Positions 8,803 through 17,433 of a stretch of 64,000 bases of DNA are shown in pieces. Made by a program: the position numbers and the translations under genes. Source of the stretch: JAKZVK01 sp965237575 (GTDB taxonomy: Bacteria; Acidobacteriota; Terriglobia; Bryobacterales; UBA6623); the NCBI GenBank assembly GCA_965237575.1, contig CBDEGI010000002.1:496001-560000 (forward strand), given 5' to 3'. The notes below the pieces were generated by a model. It did no database searches. It saw only the letters and a list, made by a program, of their open reading frames with translations, and was not told where the DNA came from. The stretch's first letter is position 1; every line of letters begins with the position of its first letter.

Positions 8803-10239
8803 TCAGCGCCCCCTGGTTGCCGTCACAGCTTCTGCTCCGTGGTGTTCGAGCCGGCGGATCGTTTCTGTGATGTCCTGTTCAGTGGTGCGTGGGTTAATAG
8901 TGCAAATACGCAAAACGGTCTTGCCGCCCACTTCCGTAGTCATCACCATTGCGAAACCGTCGGAGCCGATCCGCTCGCTGATGGCTAGATTGATCCTTTT
9001 GACTTCCGCCTCGGAAACCCTGAGTGGCCGATAGCGAAACGTCACAACACCCAGATTGGCCTGCGTAACGACTTCCCATTGTTCGTTCTCTCGGAGTCGG
9101 CGCTCCACAAACCGGGCGTTCGCCAGCCCGAGTTCGATGGCCCCACGGAAGGCGTCCAACCCGAAAGCCTTGATCGACATCCACAGCTTCAAGGCGCGGA
9201 AACCGCGAGTGAGCTGCAGGCCGTAATCGCAGAAATTGACCCCGTCTGCCGCCCCGAGGATAACCTTGAGGTATTCAGGTAGAACGTGAAAGGTCTGCTC
9301 CAGCAGGCGGCGATCCCGCAGCAGAACGCAGCCTACCTCATAAGGCTGGAACAGCCACTTGTGAGGGTCGAGCGTAAGTGAATCGGCCCTATCCAGACCG
9401 GTGAGAGCTGTCCTGCCTTCCGCTGTTAGGATGGCGGCTGCACCGTACGCTCCGTCAACGTGGAACCAAAGCTGCTCCCGCTTGCATAGGTCCGCGATCT
9501 CTGAGAGCGGATCAACAGCGGCGGTGTTGATCGTCCCAGCGTTGGCGATCACGCAGAATGGCCGTCGGCCGTCTGCCCTATCTTGCTGTACAGCCCGCCG
9601 AAGCGCCTCGACCGACAGGCGAAGACCATCGTCAGATGGAATTTGCCGAAGTTGGTTCGCTCGGAAGCCCAAGACGCCCACCGCTCGGCCGATGGACGAG
9701 TGCGTTTGGTCCGAACAATAGAGGACGCCCTCTCGCCAGTCGTCGCCAAGCACAGTCTTGCGCGCCGCCGCCAGCGCAGTCAGGTTGGCCACGGACCCGC
9801 CGCTGACAAGCACTCCGCCAGCGGAGTCTGGAAAACCGCAGAGTTCGCGCAACCAATCGAGCACGGTCAGTTCGATCTGTGCCGCTGCCGAGCCTTCAAG
9901 AAAGACTCCTGCGAAGACATTGAAGCCGCTCGCTAGCGCGTCGCCCATCACGCTTACGAAGTTGCTTGGGCCGGGAGTAAACGCAAAGAAGCGAGGATGA
10001 TCGAGATGCATAACGTTGGCAAAGACGTTGTCTCGTACGGTTCGGAGGATCGTATCTAGATCTTGACCGTCGTTCGGAGGCGGCTCGTGGAGCAGACGAG
10101 CGAGCGTCGCGCGATCCTTATTCCGGGTAACCGGCTTCTCGTGAACGTTAGCGATATGCTCGACGAGCATATCTACGACTTGGTAGCCGAGACGGCGCAT
10201 CTCGGCGTCCGTCAGAGCTAGTGGGGGTGTTTGCGGCAC
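8803..10239 (-). CDS. PLP-dependent group II amino acid decarboxylase (aromatic-L-amino-acid decarboxylase-like)
   Basis: 478 residues, the normal length of the pyridoxal-dependent decarboxylase family (AADC/tyrosine/glutamate decarboxylase group). The fold is complete: N-terminal helix pair (LGYQVVDMLVEHIANV), the substrate loop HPRFFAFTPGPSNFVSVMGD, SGGSVANLTALAAAR for phosphate binding, HVDGAYGAAAIL with the cofactor-binding Asp, and the PLP lysine in LTLDPHKWLFQPYEVGC. It decarboxylates an amino acid, giving an amine and CO2; the exact substrate cannot be read from sequence, although the family context favours aromatic substrates. It is a cytoplasmic enzyme standing alone between two REP elements. 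Confidence 0.93.
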   Translation of the reverse strand: MPQTPPLALTDAEMRRLGYQVVDMLVEHIANVHEKPVTRNKDRATLARLLHEPPPNDGQDLDTILRTVRDNVFANVMHLDHPRFFAFTPGPSNFVSVMGDALASGFNVFAGVFLEGSAAAQIELTVLDWLRELCGFPDSAGGVLVSGGSVANLTALAAARKTVLGDDWREGVLYCSDQTHSSIGRAVGVLGFRANQLRQIPSDDGLRLSVEALRRAVQQDRADGRRPFCVIANAGTINTAAVDPLSEIADLCKREQLWFHVDGAYGAAAILTAEGRTALTGLDRADSLTLDPHKWLFQPYEVGCVLLRDRRLLEQTFHVLPEYLKVILGAADGVNFCDYGLQLTRGFRALKLWMSIKAFGLDAFRGAIELGLANARFVERRLRENEQWEVVTQANLGVVTFRYRPLRVSEAEVKRINLAISERIGSDGFAMVMTTEVGGKTVLRICTINPRTTEQDITETIRRLEHHGAEAVTATRGR

Positions 10240-10266
10240 ATTGCCATCTTAGCGTCGGCCAGGTCC

Positions 10267-10346
10267 TCACTTCCGACGAGGGGAATCGAGGAAGTAAGCG
10301 TCGCTGGCCCTTGGGCGACTTCCGCGGACCGGACTTGTCGGAAGTA
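10267..10346. repeat. REP-like double palindrome, copy 5
   Basis: Best complete copy: TCACTTCCGA, spacer, GGGGAATCGAGGAAGTAA, then GACTTCCGCGGACCGGACTT and GTCGGAAGTAG. Directly upstream of the decarboxylase start. Confidence 0.82.
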
Positions 10347-10459
10347 GACGCAGCTGAGATCCGACTAGTAATTCTTCCTCCACGCAGAAACGGCTCCGAG
10401 CGTCTTCCTGGCAGTGTGGCTGGGAATCTTCGGGGAGCCACAGGCGTACGCTGAACCGA

Positions 10460-10704
10460 TTGAGGATCTGCAAGCTGTTCGTCGAACGGCGGCTTGCGTG
10501 CATGTGGGTGGGGCAAGGTCAAATATCAAAAAGCGAATGGAGAGTATGATGATCAACCGTCTCGGACTCAGACTGAACGTTACTAGACAAGCGGCCCTCG
10601 CCCTTGCGGCGACGGTTGCTCTATCCGCGCCCATCGTCGTGGGCGTGCTCCCGGCGCCCCTCAAGGCGCAATCACGGCCGCGAACGTCGGACTCCTCCTC
10701 GTGA
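10460..10704 (+). pseudogene. remnant of a BlaR1-type M56 membrane metallopeptidase
   Basis: Only the C-terminal part of the membrane domain remains. KLFVERRLACMWVG is read in one frame, and SNIKKRMESMMINRLGLRL followed by a TM helix (ALALAATVALSAPIVVGVL) and KAQS in another, so a small indel lies near 10505-10520. In acidobacterial M56/BlaR1 homologues this segment (a conserved KKRIE-like helix, then a TM) leads into a periplasmic sensor or TIGR03435 domain. Here it ends at a stop next to a pseudopilin fragment. No zinc motif (HEXXH) is present. Confidence 0.6.
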
Positions 10705-10992
10705 ATACGGACCAAGGAGACCGTATTGCGGTATGCACTCTTTCAGATGCGTGAAGCGATCGACCGGTATTACGCGGACAAGAAACAGTACCCCAGCAGC
10801 CTTGATCGGCTGGCGAGCGAAGGATACATCACCCAAATCCCGACCGATCCATTAACGAACCGCACTGACTCCTGGAAGACCGTTCCATCGAAGCCCGACC
10901 CGAACAATCCAACTGGCGCCCCCGGCATTGCCGACGTTAAGAGCGGCTCGGGAGCCACGGCGTTGGACGGCACCAAGTATTCAGATTGGTAA
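10705..10992 (+). pseudogene. GspG-like type II secretion pseudopilin, N-terminally truncated
   Basis: The soluble pseudopilin domain is complete (ALFQMREAIDRYYADKKQYP, SLDRLASEGYITQIPTDPLT, VPSKPDPNNP, PGIADVKSGS, ALDGTKYSDW). The prepilin leader and hydrophobic N-terminal helix required for membrane insertion are missing: upstream of TKETVLRYALF the frame closes at a TGA near 10703. Intact homologues have ~150 residues. The junction with the M56 remnant looks like a deletion fusion. A new start at ATG 10726 could produce an 88-residue soluble protein, but a pilin role is unlikely. Confidence 0.7.
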
Positions 10993-11124
10993 GAGGAATC
11001 GACGCTGGCAGGCCAGGGTCGAATTCAACCTTCGTCTCTGTCACGCCCTACGCTCCTGGATTCCGCTGGCACGCGCGTGTCGTGCCTGTCTCGGGGCTGC
11101 GGTTCGGGATCGGGTCGCTCGCAA

Positions 11125-11156
11125 CACTTCCGATACGGGGGATCGTCGGAAGCGAG
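11125..11156. repeat. REP-like palindrome, copy 6 (module 1 only)
   Basis: ACACTTCCGA, spacer, GGGGGATCGTCGGAAGCGA. Located just upstream of the TonB-like gene; the second module is not recognisable. Confidence 0.65.
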
Positions 11157-11196
11157 ATGCTTCGGTGCCGCTCCCTCGAAGCTGTACAATCACCAT

Positions 11197-11550
11197 GTGA
11201 GCGTCATTGCGCTGTTGTTTTGGATGAGCATCACTGTGGCCTCGCTGAACGCTCCGCAGGTGTTCAAAGCAGGCGACGAGGGGGTGATTCGACCTCGGCT
11301 ATTGACACACGTTGCGATCGAGTACTCGGAGGAGGCTCGGCAAGCAAAACTCGAAGGCGAAATTGAACTCACAGCAGTTATCCGAGCAGACGGTAGCGTG
11401 GCGAACGTGGAAGTGATCAAGGGCTTCGGCGCCGGCATGGATCAAGAGGCTGTGAAGGCCCTTAAGCAGTGGCATTTCGAGCCCGCCGAGAAGGACGGCG
11501 AACCGGTGGCGTTCAAGGCCTGTGTCACAATGCGTTTCAAGTTGCTCTAG
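11197..11550 (+). CDS. TonB C-terminal-domain protein (energy transducer TonB-like)
   Basis: 117 residues if read from the GTG at 11197. The N-terminus is hydrophobic (VSVIALLFWMSITVASL), followed by a TonB_C domain: RPRLLTHVAIEYSEEARQAK, GEIELTAVIRADGSVANVEV, GMDQEAVKALKQWHFEPAEK, and CVTMRFKLL. TonB_C domains contact TonB-dependent outer-membrane receptors. This one lacks the long proline-rich spanner of true TonB, so it is better seen as a short periplasmic TonB-like protein, abundant in Acidobacteria. TACAAT at 11185-11190 lies six bases before the GTG and no Shine-Dalgarno is visible, suggesting a leaderless message. It is convergent with the truncated permease gene that follows. Confidence 0.78.
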   Translation: MSVIALLFWMSITVASLNAPQVFKAGDEGVIRPRLLTHVAIEYSEEARQAKLEGEIELTAVIRADGSVANVEVIKGFGAGMDQEAVKALKQWHFEPAEKDGEPVAFKACVTMRFKLL

Positions 11551-11694
11551 GGCTTGTTGATTCGGGCAAGGTAGCTGTTTGTGGCCGGGCTCATGCTCCG
11601 CCAAGCTGCGATGAAACTCCATCTCCTCGGCCAGTTCATCGGCCCGCTGAGCGCGTCGCAGCAGGTAGCGGAGCTTTCGGACTAGTTTCCTCAC
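11551..11694 (-). pseudogene. ADOP permease reduced to its N-terminal ~40 codons
   Basis: From the GTG at 11694 the start of an ADOP permease is recognisable (RKLVRKLRYLLRRAQRADEL, AEEMEFHRSLAEHE). Homology then ends, and the open frame runs antisense into the TonB-like gene. All transmembrane and periplasmic parts are missing. The PadR gene immediately upstream is in the usual position, so this is the remnant of a PadR/ADOP operon. Confidence 0.75.
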
Positions 11695-11705
11695 GAGATT
11701 TCTCT

Positions 11706-12047
11706 CTAGGTCGCGTGCAGCACCCGCTGGATGGCACTGACCATTGAGTCGAATTGCTTTGTCTCAGCCGCAAGGTGTTTCTTTCCGGCGGCCGTCAGCG
11801 TGTAGTAGCGTGCCCGACGATTGTTCTCCGAGGCGCCCCACTCTGCTTGTACCCAGTCGCTCAGAAGTAGCCGCTGCAGGGCTGTATAGAGCGAACTCTC
11901 CCCTAGCGAAAGCGCTTCGTCAGAAGTCTCACGGATGTACTTGGCTATCGCGTACCCATGACGAGGGCCTCTGACCAGTGCCTTGAGAATCAACAGGTCG
12001 ACGCTGCCTGGTAGTAGTTCGGCAGGTTGCTTGTGGCTATTACCCAT
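11706..12047 (-). CDS. PadR family transcriptional regulator (orphaned)
   Basis: 113 residues from the ATG at 12047. PadR winged helix: LLPGSVDLLILKALVRGPRH, YAIAKYIRETSDEALSLGES, SLYTALQRLLLSDWVQAEWG, wing SENNRRARYYTLTAAGKKHL. It would normally control the coupled permease, which here survives only as the ~40-codon fragment at 11551-11694, so the regulator has lost its partner in cis. Still intact itself. A REP element (copy 7) lies upstream. Confidence 0.92.
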   Translation of the reverse strand: MGNSHKQPAELLPGSVDLLILKALVRGPRHGYAIAKYIRETSDEALSLGESSLYTALQRLLLSDWVQAEWGASENNRRARYYTLTAAGKKHLAAETKQFDSMVSAIQRVLHAT

Positions 12048-12165
12048 CGTCATACGAGGGGAGTTTACGAGATACGCTTGCGCGATGTCAACTGCCATCG
12101 AGAAACGAGGGGGGTGCGTTAGTCTTCCGCGCGGGGACGGTCGCCACCCTCAGCGCGATACACCA

Positions 12166-12246
12166 GTCACTTCCTCAACTGGGGGAATCGAGGCAGCAGC
12201 ATTCTCTAGGCGCGGCTGGCTCCGCGAACCGGACTTGTCGGAAGTA
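12166..12246. repeat. REP-like double palindrome, copy 7
   Basis: GTCACTTCC, spacer, GGGGGAATCGAGGCAGC (module 1 decayed), then GGCTCCGCGAACCGGACTTG followed by TCGGAAGTAG (module 2 well kept). Confidence 0.72.
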
Positions 12247-12257
12247 GCGCGTGAAAT

Positions 12258-12461
12258 CTAGATCGAGTCCCGCTCCACCATGGTTTCAAGCCTGCGCTGC
12301 CAGGCTGTGGTCGCAACGATGTAGACAGTCGGCCAGCAGACCACCGCGAACGGTAGCAGCACTCGTGGCCAACTGACGCTTCTCGCACCCAGGGTCAGTA
12401 TCCAGATCATGAGCACCGTTGTTGTCACGACTGCGGCTGCTAATGGGATCGTCTGTCGCAC
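12258..12461 (-). CDS. small two-helix membrane protein, unknown
   Basis: 67 residues from a GTG at 12461. Two hydrophobic helices, IPLAAAVVTTTVLMIWILTL and LLPFAVVCWPTVYIVATTAW, separated by a short basic loop, with a charged tail (QRRLETMVERDSI). It follows the ADOP permease (stop at 12499) in the same direction and might be co-transcribed. No family recognised. The frame is open further upstream into the permease gene, so the start is uncertain. Confidence 0.4.
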   Translation of the reverse strand: MRQTIPLAAAVVTTTVLMIWILTLGARSVSWPRVLLPFAVVCWPTVYIVATTAWQRRLETMVERDSI

Positions 12462-12498
12462 GCTGAGCGTGCCGATCCGGAGTACTGCCGGCCATGGG

Positions 12499-15132
12499 CT
12501 AATCGTGCCGAAGCGCAACCAAAGGATCGACCTGCGTGGCCCGGTGGGCGGGAACGTAGCAGGCGAGCATGGCCAACCCAATGATCGCTAGTCCGGCGAC
12601 CGCAAAGGTGATAGGGTCGGTTGGTGTGACCCCATAGAGCTGATGGGAGATAAGCCTCGTCAATGCTATCGACGAGGCAACGCCGACGCCTATTCCGAGA
12701 AGAGTTAGCCTAAGACCTCGGCCGAGCACAAGTTTCAGTAGGTCTCGGCGCTGAGCGCCCAACGCTGAGCGAATCCCAAGCTCGTGGGTTCTTTCTGCAA
12801 CCACGTAGGAGATTACGCCGTAGATCCCTGCCGCAGCGAGTGCAGCCGCAATCGCGGCAAAGATGCCAACCAACTGCGACTCAACAATCTCGTTCAACGT
12901 GCGAATCCAGTAGACCGGTTGGTCGCGGTCCACCGCTTGAACCTCGCTGCGAATGGCAGCAGCCAAGGTCTCGAAGTCGGACTGCGAACGCACCGCCAAA
13001 TCCACAATCGGATAAGGCTTCTGGAGGTAGGGCACATACATCTGAGCAGGCGGCTCTTTTTCCAAGCTCGTGTGCCTGACATCGCCGACGATCCCAACGA
13101 TCTGGTGGGTGCTTGGCTCCCCATAGTCACTGGGCAGACCGGTCAGCACCGTGATGAATTGGCCCAAAGGATCTTGGTCTGGCCAAAACCTCCTGGCCAT
13201 CGTTTCGTTAATGATGGCTACGCCGGGGGCCCCAATGTTGTCTCGCTCATCGAACCCTCGCCCTCGCATCAGGGGGATTTGCAAAGGTTGGAAGTAGCTT
13301 GGGTTGATCACTTGATAGCCGACGCTCGGTTCCTCGCCCGACGCGGGAGGCAGACGCCCTTCGATCTTGATGCGTGAAGTGAGAAAATTAGTGAACGGCA
13401 GAAAGCTCGCCGCCCCCATCGATTCGACACCGGGGAGGCCTTCCACCCGCTCCAGGACACGCTGGACGAAGCTCCTGACCTTTGGGGCGTCCGAATACAC
13501 GGTGGTGGGAAGACTCATTCTGATCGTGAGCACCTTGTCAGGGTTGAAGCCGGGCTCCACGCCTTGCAATCGCAGAAAGCTTCTGAGCATTAATCCCGCT
13601 GCTACCAGCAACACCAATGTCAGGGCAACCTCGGATACGACCAACAAGCTTCGCAAAGGGTGGCGGTGAGACCCGCTTTGCCAGCCCGCCCACCCCGTCT
13701 TGAGGGATGCGCCAACGCTCTGCTTCGTGATGGACATGGCCGGGGCCAAACCGACAAGAAGCGCGGTCAGAACCGACACGGCGGCAGTAAAGCCAAGGAC
13801 GCGGTAATCCAGGGCAAGCCGGTCCGACGGCAGTCCGGGAACCACCGCGCCCAAGAGTTCCAGAACATCGAAGCCGAGCAACGCGAACACGATCGGCAAA
13901 GTGCCTCCCATGGCGGCTAACAGGAAGCTCTCCGTCAGCATCTGCCGGACCAATCGGCCGCGGCCGGCCCCCATCGCTGCGCGCACCGCCATCTCCTTTC
14001 TGCGAGTGGCTGCGCGACCCAGCAATAGGTTCGTCACGTTGACGCACGCTATGAGCAGGACGAAGACAACAACTCCCTGAAGAACGAAGAGGGCGGCTCC
14101 AAGGGAACGGGCCTGATTTTCAGGGAAGGTGACGAGGCCCAGGCCATAGCCCTTGTTCGTTTGAGGATATTGCTGAGCGAGTTGCTTGGCAAGAACATCG
14201 AGCTCGGCCTGGGCTTGCTCACGTGAGACGGCGGGCCGGAGACGGGCGATAACCCCCAAAAGGCGCAACGCTCGATTCGTTTCCTCACGCGGCTTCAGCT
14301 CGAGCGGAGTGAAGAAGTCACCATACCATTCACCAGACCAACGGAGTTCCGGAGGTGTAACACCAACGATGGTGTGGACCTCTCGGTTGAGCTTGATCGT
14401 CTGTCCGATGACGTTGTCTTCCGCCCCGAAGTATCTTTTCCAAAAACCGTGTGTCAAGACCACAACCCGCTCAGCGCCGGCCTCGTAATCCTCCTCGATG
14501 AAGGTTCGCCCGAGCACGGCTTTTTTTCGCAGCACTTGGAAGAACTGCGGAGACACCCGCGTCGCCCAAGTCGTGTCCGGTCCGCCGGCTCCGCTCAGGG
14601 TGTACCGCAACCCTTGGGAAGCTGCGAGCTGTCCGAAGGCCTGGCTGTTGTCCCGAATGTCGGCGTAATTGGGCAGCGAGACAGGGCCGGCATTTGTGCC
14701 TCTTTCGGCAAACGTTTCGTAGATGTGTAGGAGTCGCTCCGGATCTTCAAAGGGGATCTCGCGATAGAGAACAGCGCTCACGGCACTGAAGATGGCTGTA
14801 TTGGCGCCGATGCCTAACGCAAGAGTCAACACAGCAACCGCAGTGAAACCCGGATTTCTCAGAAGCGTCTGAAACCCGTATCGGACATCGCGTAAAGACG
14901 TCTCCAAAGCTGGCAAGCCCCGGCGATCGCGACAGTCTTCCTTCACCAGCTCAACGTTGCCGAACTTCAGCCGCGCCTGCCGCCGGGCCTGCTCCGGGGT
15001 CATGCCGGCGCGAATACAGTCCTCGACGTGAAGCTCGAGATTGCTTTTGATCTCGGCGTCAAGGTCTTCTTCCCAGTTCTCGCGGCGGAAGACCGCCGCG
15101 AGGCGCAGCAGGAACGCGCGAAGCCCCCTCAT
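12499..15132 (-). CDS. ADOP-type ABC transporter permease, intact
   Basis: 877 residues from the ATG at 15132, which overlaps the PadR stop by four bases. Order: cytoplasmic extension (RENWEEDLDAEIKSNLELHV, MTPEQARRQARLKFGN), TM1 (VAVLTLALGIGANTAIFSAV), MacB_PCD, FtsX core with TM2-4 (ALFVLQGVVVFVLLIACVNV then RKEMAVRAAMGAGRGRLVRQ), second PCD (LLVVSEVALTLVLLVAAGLM onwards), and a C-terminal FtsX module ending RATQVDPLVALRHD. The EMAVRAAMGAGRGR and HELGIRSALGAQRRDLL repeats are the coupling-helix motifs of the two halves. No ATPase is nearby, so transport or mechanotransmission depends on an ATPase encoded elsewhere. Function in efflux is inferred from MacB. Confidence 0.93.
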   Translation of the reverse strand: MRGLRAFLLRLAAVFRRENWEEDLDAEIKSNLELHVEDCIRAGMTPEQARRQARLKFGNVELVKEDCRDRRGLPALETSLRDVRYGFQTLLRNPGFTAVAVLTLALGIGANTAIFSAVSAVLYREIPFEDPERLLHIYETFAERGTNAGPVSLPNYADIRDNSQAFGQLAASQGLRYTLSGAGGPDTTWATRVSPQFFQVLRKKAVLGRTFIEEDYEAGAERVVVLTHGFWKRYFGAEDNVIGQTIKLNREVHTIVGVTPPELRWSGEWYGDFFTPLELKPREETNRALRLLGVIARLRPAVSREQAQAELDVLAKQLAQQYPQTNKGYGLGLVTFPENQARSLGAALFVLQGVVVFVLLIACVNVTNLLLGRAATRRKEMAVRAAMGAGRGRLVRQMLTESFLLAAMGGTLPIVFALLGFDVLELLGAVVPGLPSDRLALDYRVLGFTAAVSVLTALLVGLAPAMSITKQSVGASLKTGWAGWQSGSHRHPLRSLLVVSEVALTLVLLVAAGLMLRSFLRLQGVEPGFNPDKVLTIRMSLPTTVYSDAPKVRSFVQRVLERVEGLPGVESMGAASFLPFTNFLTSRIKIEGRLPPASGEEPSVGYQVINPSYFQPLQIPLMRGRGFDERDNIGAPGVAIINETMARRFWPDQDPLGQFITVLTGLPSDYGEPSTHQIVGIVGDVRHTSLEKEPPAQMYVPYLQKPYPIVDLAVRSQSDFETLAAAIRSEVQAVDRDQPVYWIRTLNEIVESQLVGIFAAIAAALAAAGIYGVISYVVAERTHELGIRSALGAQRRDLLKLVLGRGLRLTLLGIGVGVASSIALTRLISHQLYGVTPTDPITFAVAGLAIIGLAMLACYVPAHRATQVDPLVALRHD

Positions 15133-15470
15133 CTCTCTTCCCCCAGCCGCAGGAAACTCGCCATGATGTCGGTCGTTAGCTCCCACTCCTGCGCTTGGCG
15201 CTCAACCCGCTTCCGACCGGCGCGAGTCAGTTCGTAGAACTTGGCTCGGCGATTGTTCGACGACACTCCCCACTTGGACCGGATGTAGCCCTCCTGCTCG
15301 AGCTTGAGCAGCGCGGGATAGAGAGTGCCGTAGTTGACCTCGAGCCGATCCCCGCTCGTTTGCTCAATGCGGCGAGCGACGCCGTATCCGTGCATCGGTC
15401 CCAAGGTCTCGAGGGTCTTGAGTGCCATCAGCGCGATCGTGCCTTGCCAGACGTCCGTCTTCTTGCCCAT
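15129..15470 (-). CDS. PadR family transcriptional regulator
   Basis: 113 residues. DNA-binding part TIALMALKTLETLGPMHGYG, VARRIEQ, LEVNYGTLYPALLKLEQEGY, wing SSNNRRAKFYELTRAGRKRV, then the dimerisation helix. Coupled to the ADOP permease by an ATGA overlap. The start at 15470 follows GGAGGCGCG and is preferred over an upstream in-frame codon at 15506. A CCTATAG...CAATAGG pair 10-20 bp upstream resembles the dyad before the first PadR gene. Confidence 0.93.
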   Translation of the reverse strand: MGKKTDVWQGTIALMALKTLETLGPMHGYGVARRIEQTSGDRLEVNYGTLYPALLKLEQEGYIRSKWGVSSNNRRAKFYELTRAGRKRVERQAQEWELTTDIMASFLRLGEER

Positions 15471-15690
15471 CGCGCCTCCTATAGTTAAGCAATAGGAGTA
15501 TCGCACACTTCATATTGGAATGCAATAGAACGTGTGATTCGCGGAGGTGAGACGCTGGCTGACGAAACAAGCCACGGCAACGGCTACCGGAGCGAGGTCT
15601 GACCAAATGGTGCGGAGACCTCGAACGCCGGTGCGTGTGCCGGAACGCTGGTGAAAACGAAATTGCTGACGGTAGCCGCGGGCGGCGGTC

Positions 15691-15725
15691 CTCACTTCCG
15701 GGAATGGGGATTCTCGGAAGTGAGT
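15691..15725. repeat. REP-like palindrome, copy 8 (module 1 only)
   Basis: CTCACTTCCGGGAATGGGGA followed by TTCTCGGAAGTGAG forms a long perfect-ended hairpin. It is the last copy in the window; none is visible to the right. Confidence 0.75.
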
Positions 15726-15831
15726 CCGGTACCTTGGCATAAAGCCGCCATTACGTCGTTCATCTGCACCCAACCACAACGCAGTCGAGCAGAGTCGGCG
15801 AAGGTGAACACGCCCGGCAAATTCTCCGCGC

Positions 15832-17226
15832 TTACGTCCCGAAACAATACAGATGTTCGCCCGTCCGGACGAAAACCTTCCCCTTCGACAATGCCGGTGT
15901 CGCAAAGATCTCTCCGCCAAGATCATTAACCACGACAATCTCCCATTGCCCACCGGCCCGCAACACGGCCACCTTCCCTCCTTCGCTCGCCAGATAGACT
16001 TTTCCATCGGCCGCGACCGGTGAGGCCGTGTAACCCTCGATGGCTTCACGAACGCGCCCCCGCTTCAGCATCGTCCCGGTTTCGGCATCAAGCGTCTCGA
16101 GAATGCCGCCGTTCTTGATCAGGTAAATTACCTTGTCGTAGACCAGCGCCGACGGGATCACGCCGTTGAAGGCTCTCTCATAGCGCCAAAGCTCCCGCGG
16201 CTCGGCCGCGTCATCAAACCGGAACGCGACAAGGCTTGACGGTGCGACCGTTTCGCGCGCGGCGCTGACATACTCTTGCTTTTCCAGCAGGCCGTCGCGG
16301 TCGCCGCGGTACTTCGCAATGCCGGCCATGAAAGCATTGTTCCCGTATTCCTCCCGGGTCATGACCCCGTCTCCATTGGTGTCTCTCCTATCGAATGACG
16401 CCGCGAAATCGGAGGTGGGGGCGTTGCCGTAGCCGAACGCGTAGACCGTGTTTCCATCGACGACCGGGCTGGCGACAATAGCCGGAGGGATTGCTTTCCG
16501 CCCCCACAACCTCTTGCCGCTGTCGAGGTGATGACCGCCGATCCAGCCGCGGCTGATGGTCAAAATCTGCCGCGTCCCACCGGGCCGGTCGTAAACCAGC
16601 GGCGTCGCCCAACCCTGGCCCTCCTGGCGGGCCGTCTTCCACTCGATCTCTCCATTCGATGGACTGAGCGCAGCAATGTATGAGCCTTCGTCCTGGTCGG
16701 CCAGAATGATCAACAGGTCGCCGGCGAGGATCGGCGACGAAGACTGCCCCATGTAATTCGCGAACGGCTCGAGTGGCATCTTCCAACGAGGTTTCCCCGC
16801 GGAGTCGTAGGAGAGCAGTCCGACATCGCGGAAGAATACATACACGTTCTCGCCGTCGGTGACGGGAGAAATCGATGCCGGCTCATTCAGTTGGTTCAGG
16901 TCCGCTTCACGCTCTCGCTCCAGCACCCGTTCCCAGGCGAGCTTTCCCGTTCGGCGATCAAAGCACTGTGTGTAGATCTTGCCTTCGTCGAAAGCCGTGA
17001 TAAAGATGTGACGCTCGGTCAAGACCGGCGAGGATTTACCCGGCCTCACCGCGGCCTTCCACACCACATTCTTATCGGGGCCGAACTCCGAAGGATAGCC
17101 GCTGCCGTTCGCGATGCCCGACCCGTTGGGGCCGCGAAAGCGGGTCCACTCTTCAGCCGAGGCAGCCCCGGTTGTGAACGCCAGCCCAAGCAAAATCAAA
17201 GCGGCACATCGGATATGCCTTTTCAT
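15832..17226 (-). CDS. secreted PQQ-type beta-propeller protein with EF-hand
   Basis: 464 residues with a Sec signal (MKRHIRCAALILLGLAFTTG). The mature protein starts with EEWTRFRGPNGSG, the hallmark of PQQ-like (Pfam PQQ_2) propeller proteins of Planctomycetes and Acidobacteria. Blades follow: VVWKAAVRPGKSSPVL, AGKPRWKMPLEP, PSNGEIEWKTARQEGQGWAT, ASPVVDGNTVYAFGYG. An EF-hand pair is inserted near residues 280-325 (DTNGDGVMTREE and GDRDGLLEKQE), then the last blades close the ring. Whether PQQ binds is unknown: no dehydrogenase active-site disulphide is seen, so a structural or binding role is as likely as an enzymatic one. Probably periplasmic. Confidence 0.88.
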   Translation of the reverse strand: MKRHIRCAALILLGLAFTTGAASAEEWTRFRGPNGSGIANGSGYPSEFGPDKNVVWKAAVRPGKSSPVLTERHIFITAFDEGKIYTQCFDRRTGKLAWERVLEREREADLNQLNEPASISPVTDGENVYVFFRDVGLLSYDSAGKPRWKMPLEPFANYMGQSSSPILAGDLLIILADQDEGSYIAALSPSNGEIEWKTARQEGQGWATPLVYDRPGGTRQILTISRGWIGGHHLDSGKRLWGRKAIPPAIVASPVVDGNTVYAFGYGNAPTSDFAASFDRRDTNGDGVMTREEYGNNAFMAGIAKYRGDRDGLLEKQEYVSAARETVAPSSLVAFRFDDAAEPRELWRYERAFNGVIPSALVYDKVIYLIKNGGILETLDAETGTMLKRGRVREAIEGYTASPVAADGKVYLASEGGKVAVLRAGGQWEIVVVNDLGGEIFATPALSKGKVFVRTGEHLYCFGT

Positions 17227-17310
17227 GCGAATGGAGACTCCCCCAGCGGGCGAAGCAAGTCAATCTCACTCCAATCGTTTCCGTGCCCGATTTCAACACT
17301 CTTCGTACTA

Positions 17311-17418
17311 GTTTTCGATCACGCGGATTGCCGCCGGCACGGCGTCAGAGACGAGACCGGTCCCACCTTCACCGAGCTTTTCGAGGATGCGATAGTGGCT
17401 GATGGCTTGGCTGACCAC
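17311..17418 (-). pseudogene. Ser/Thr kinase N-terminus relic (35 codons)
   Basis: From a GTG at 17418: VVSQAISHYRILEKLGEGGT and then GLVSDAVPAA before a stop at 17311. This is subdomain I (glycine-rich loop, GEGGxGxV) of a PknB-type kinase, without the catalytic lysine or any later subdomain. It is preceded by TAGAGT with nine-base spacing, as at the other relics. Confidence 0.8.
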
Positions 17419-17427
17419 GACGGTTCG

Positions 17428-17433
17428 ACTCTA
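17428..17433 (-). promoter_or_regulatory. -10-like TAGAGT before a kinase relic
   Basis: Nine bases separate this hexamer from the GTG at 17418, the same geometry as at 1272, 29256, 31115, 37326, 42993 and 53714. Confidence 0.55.
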
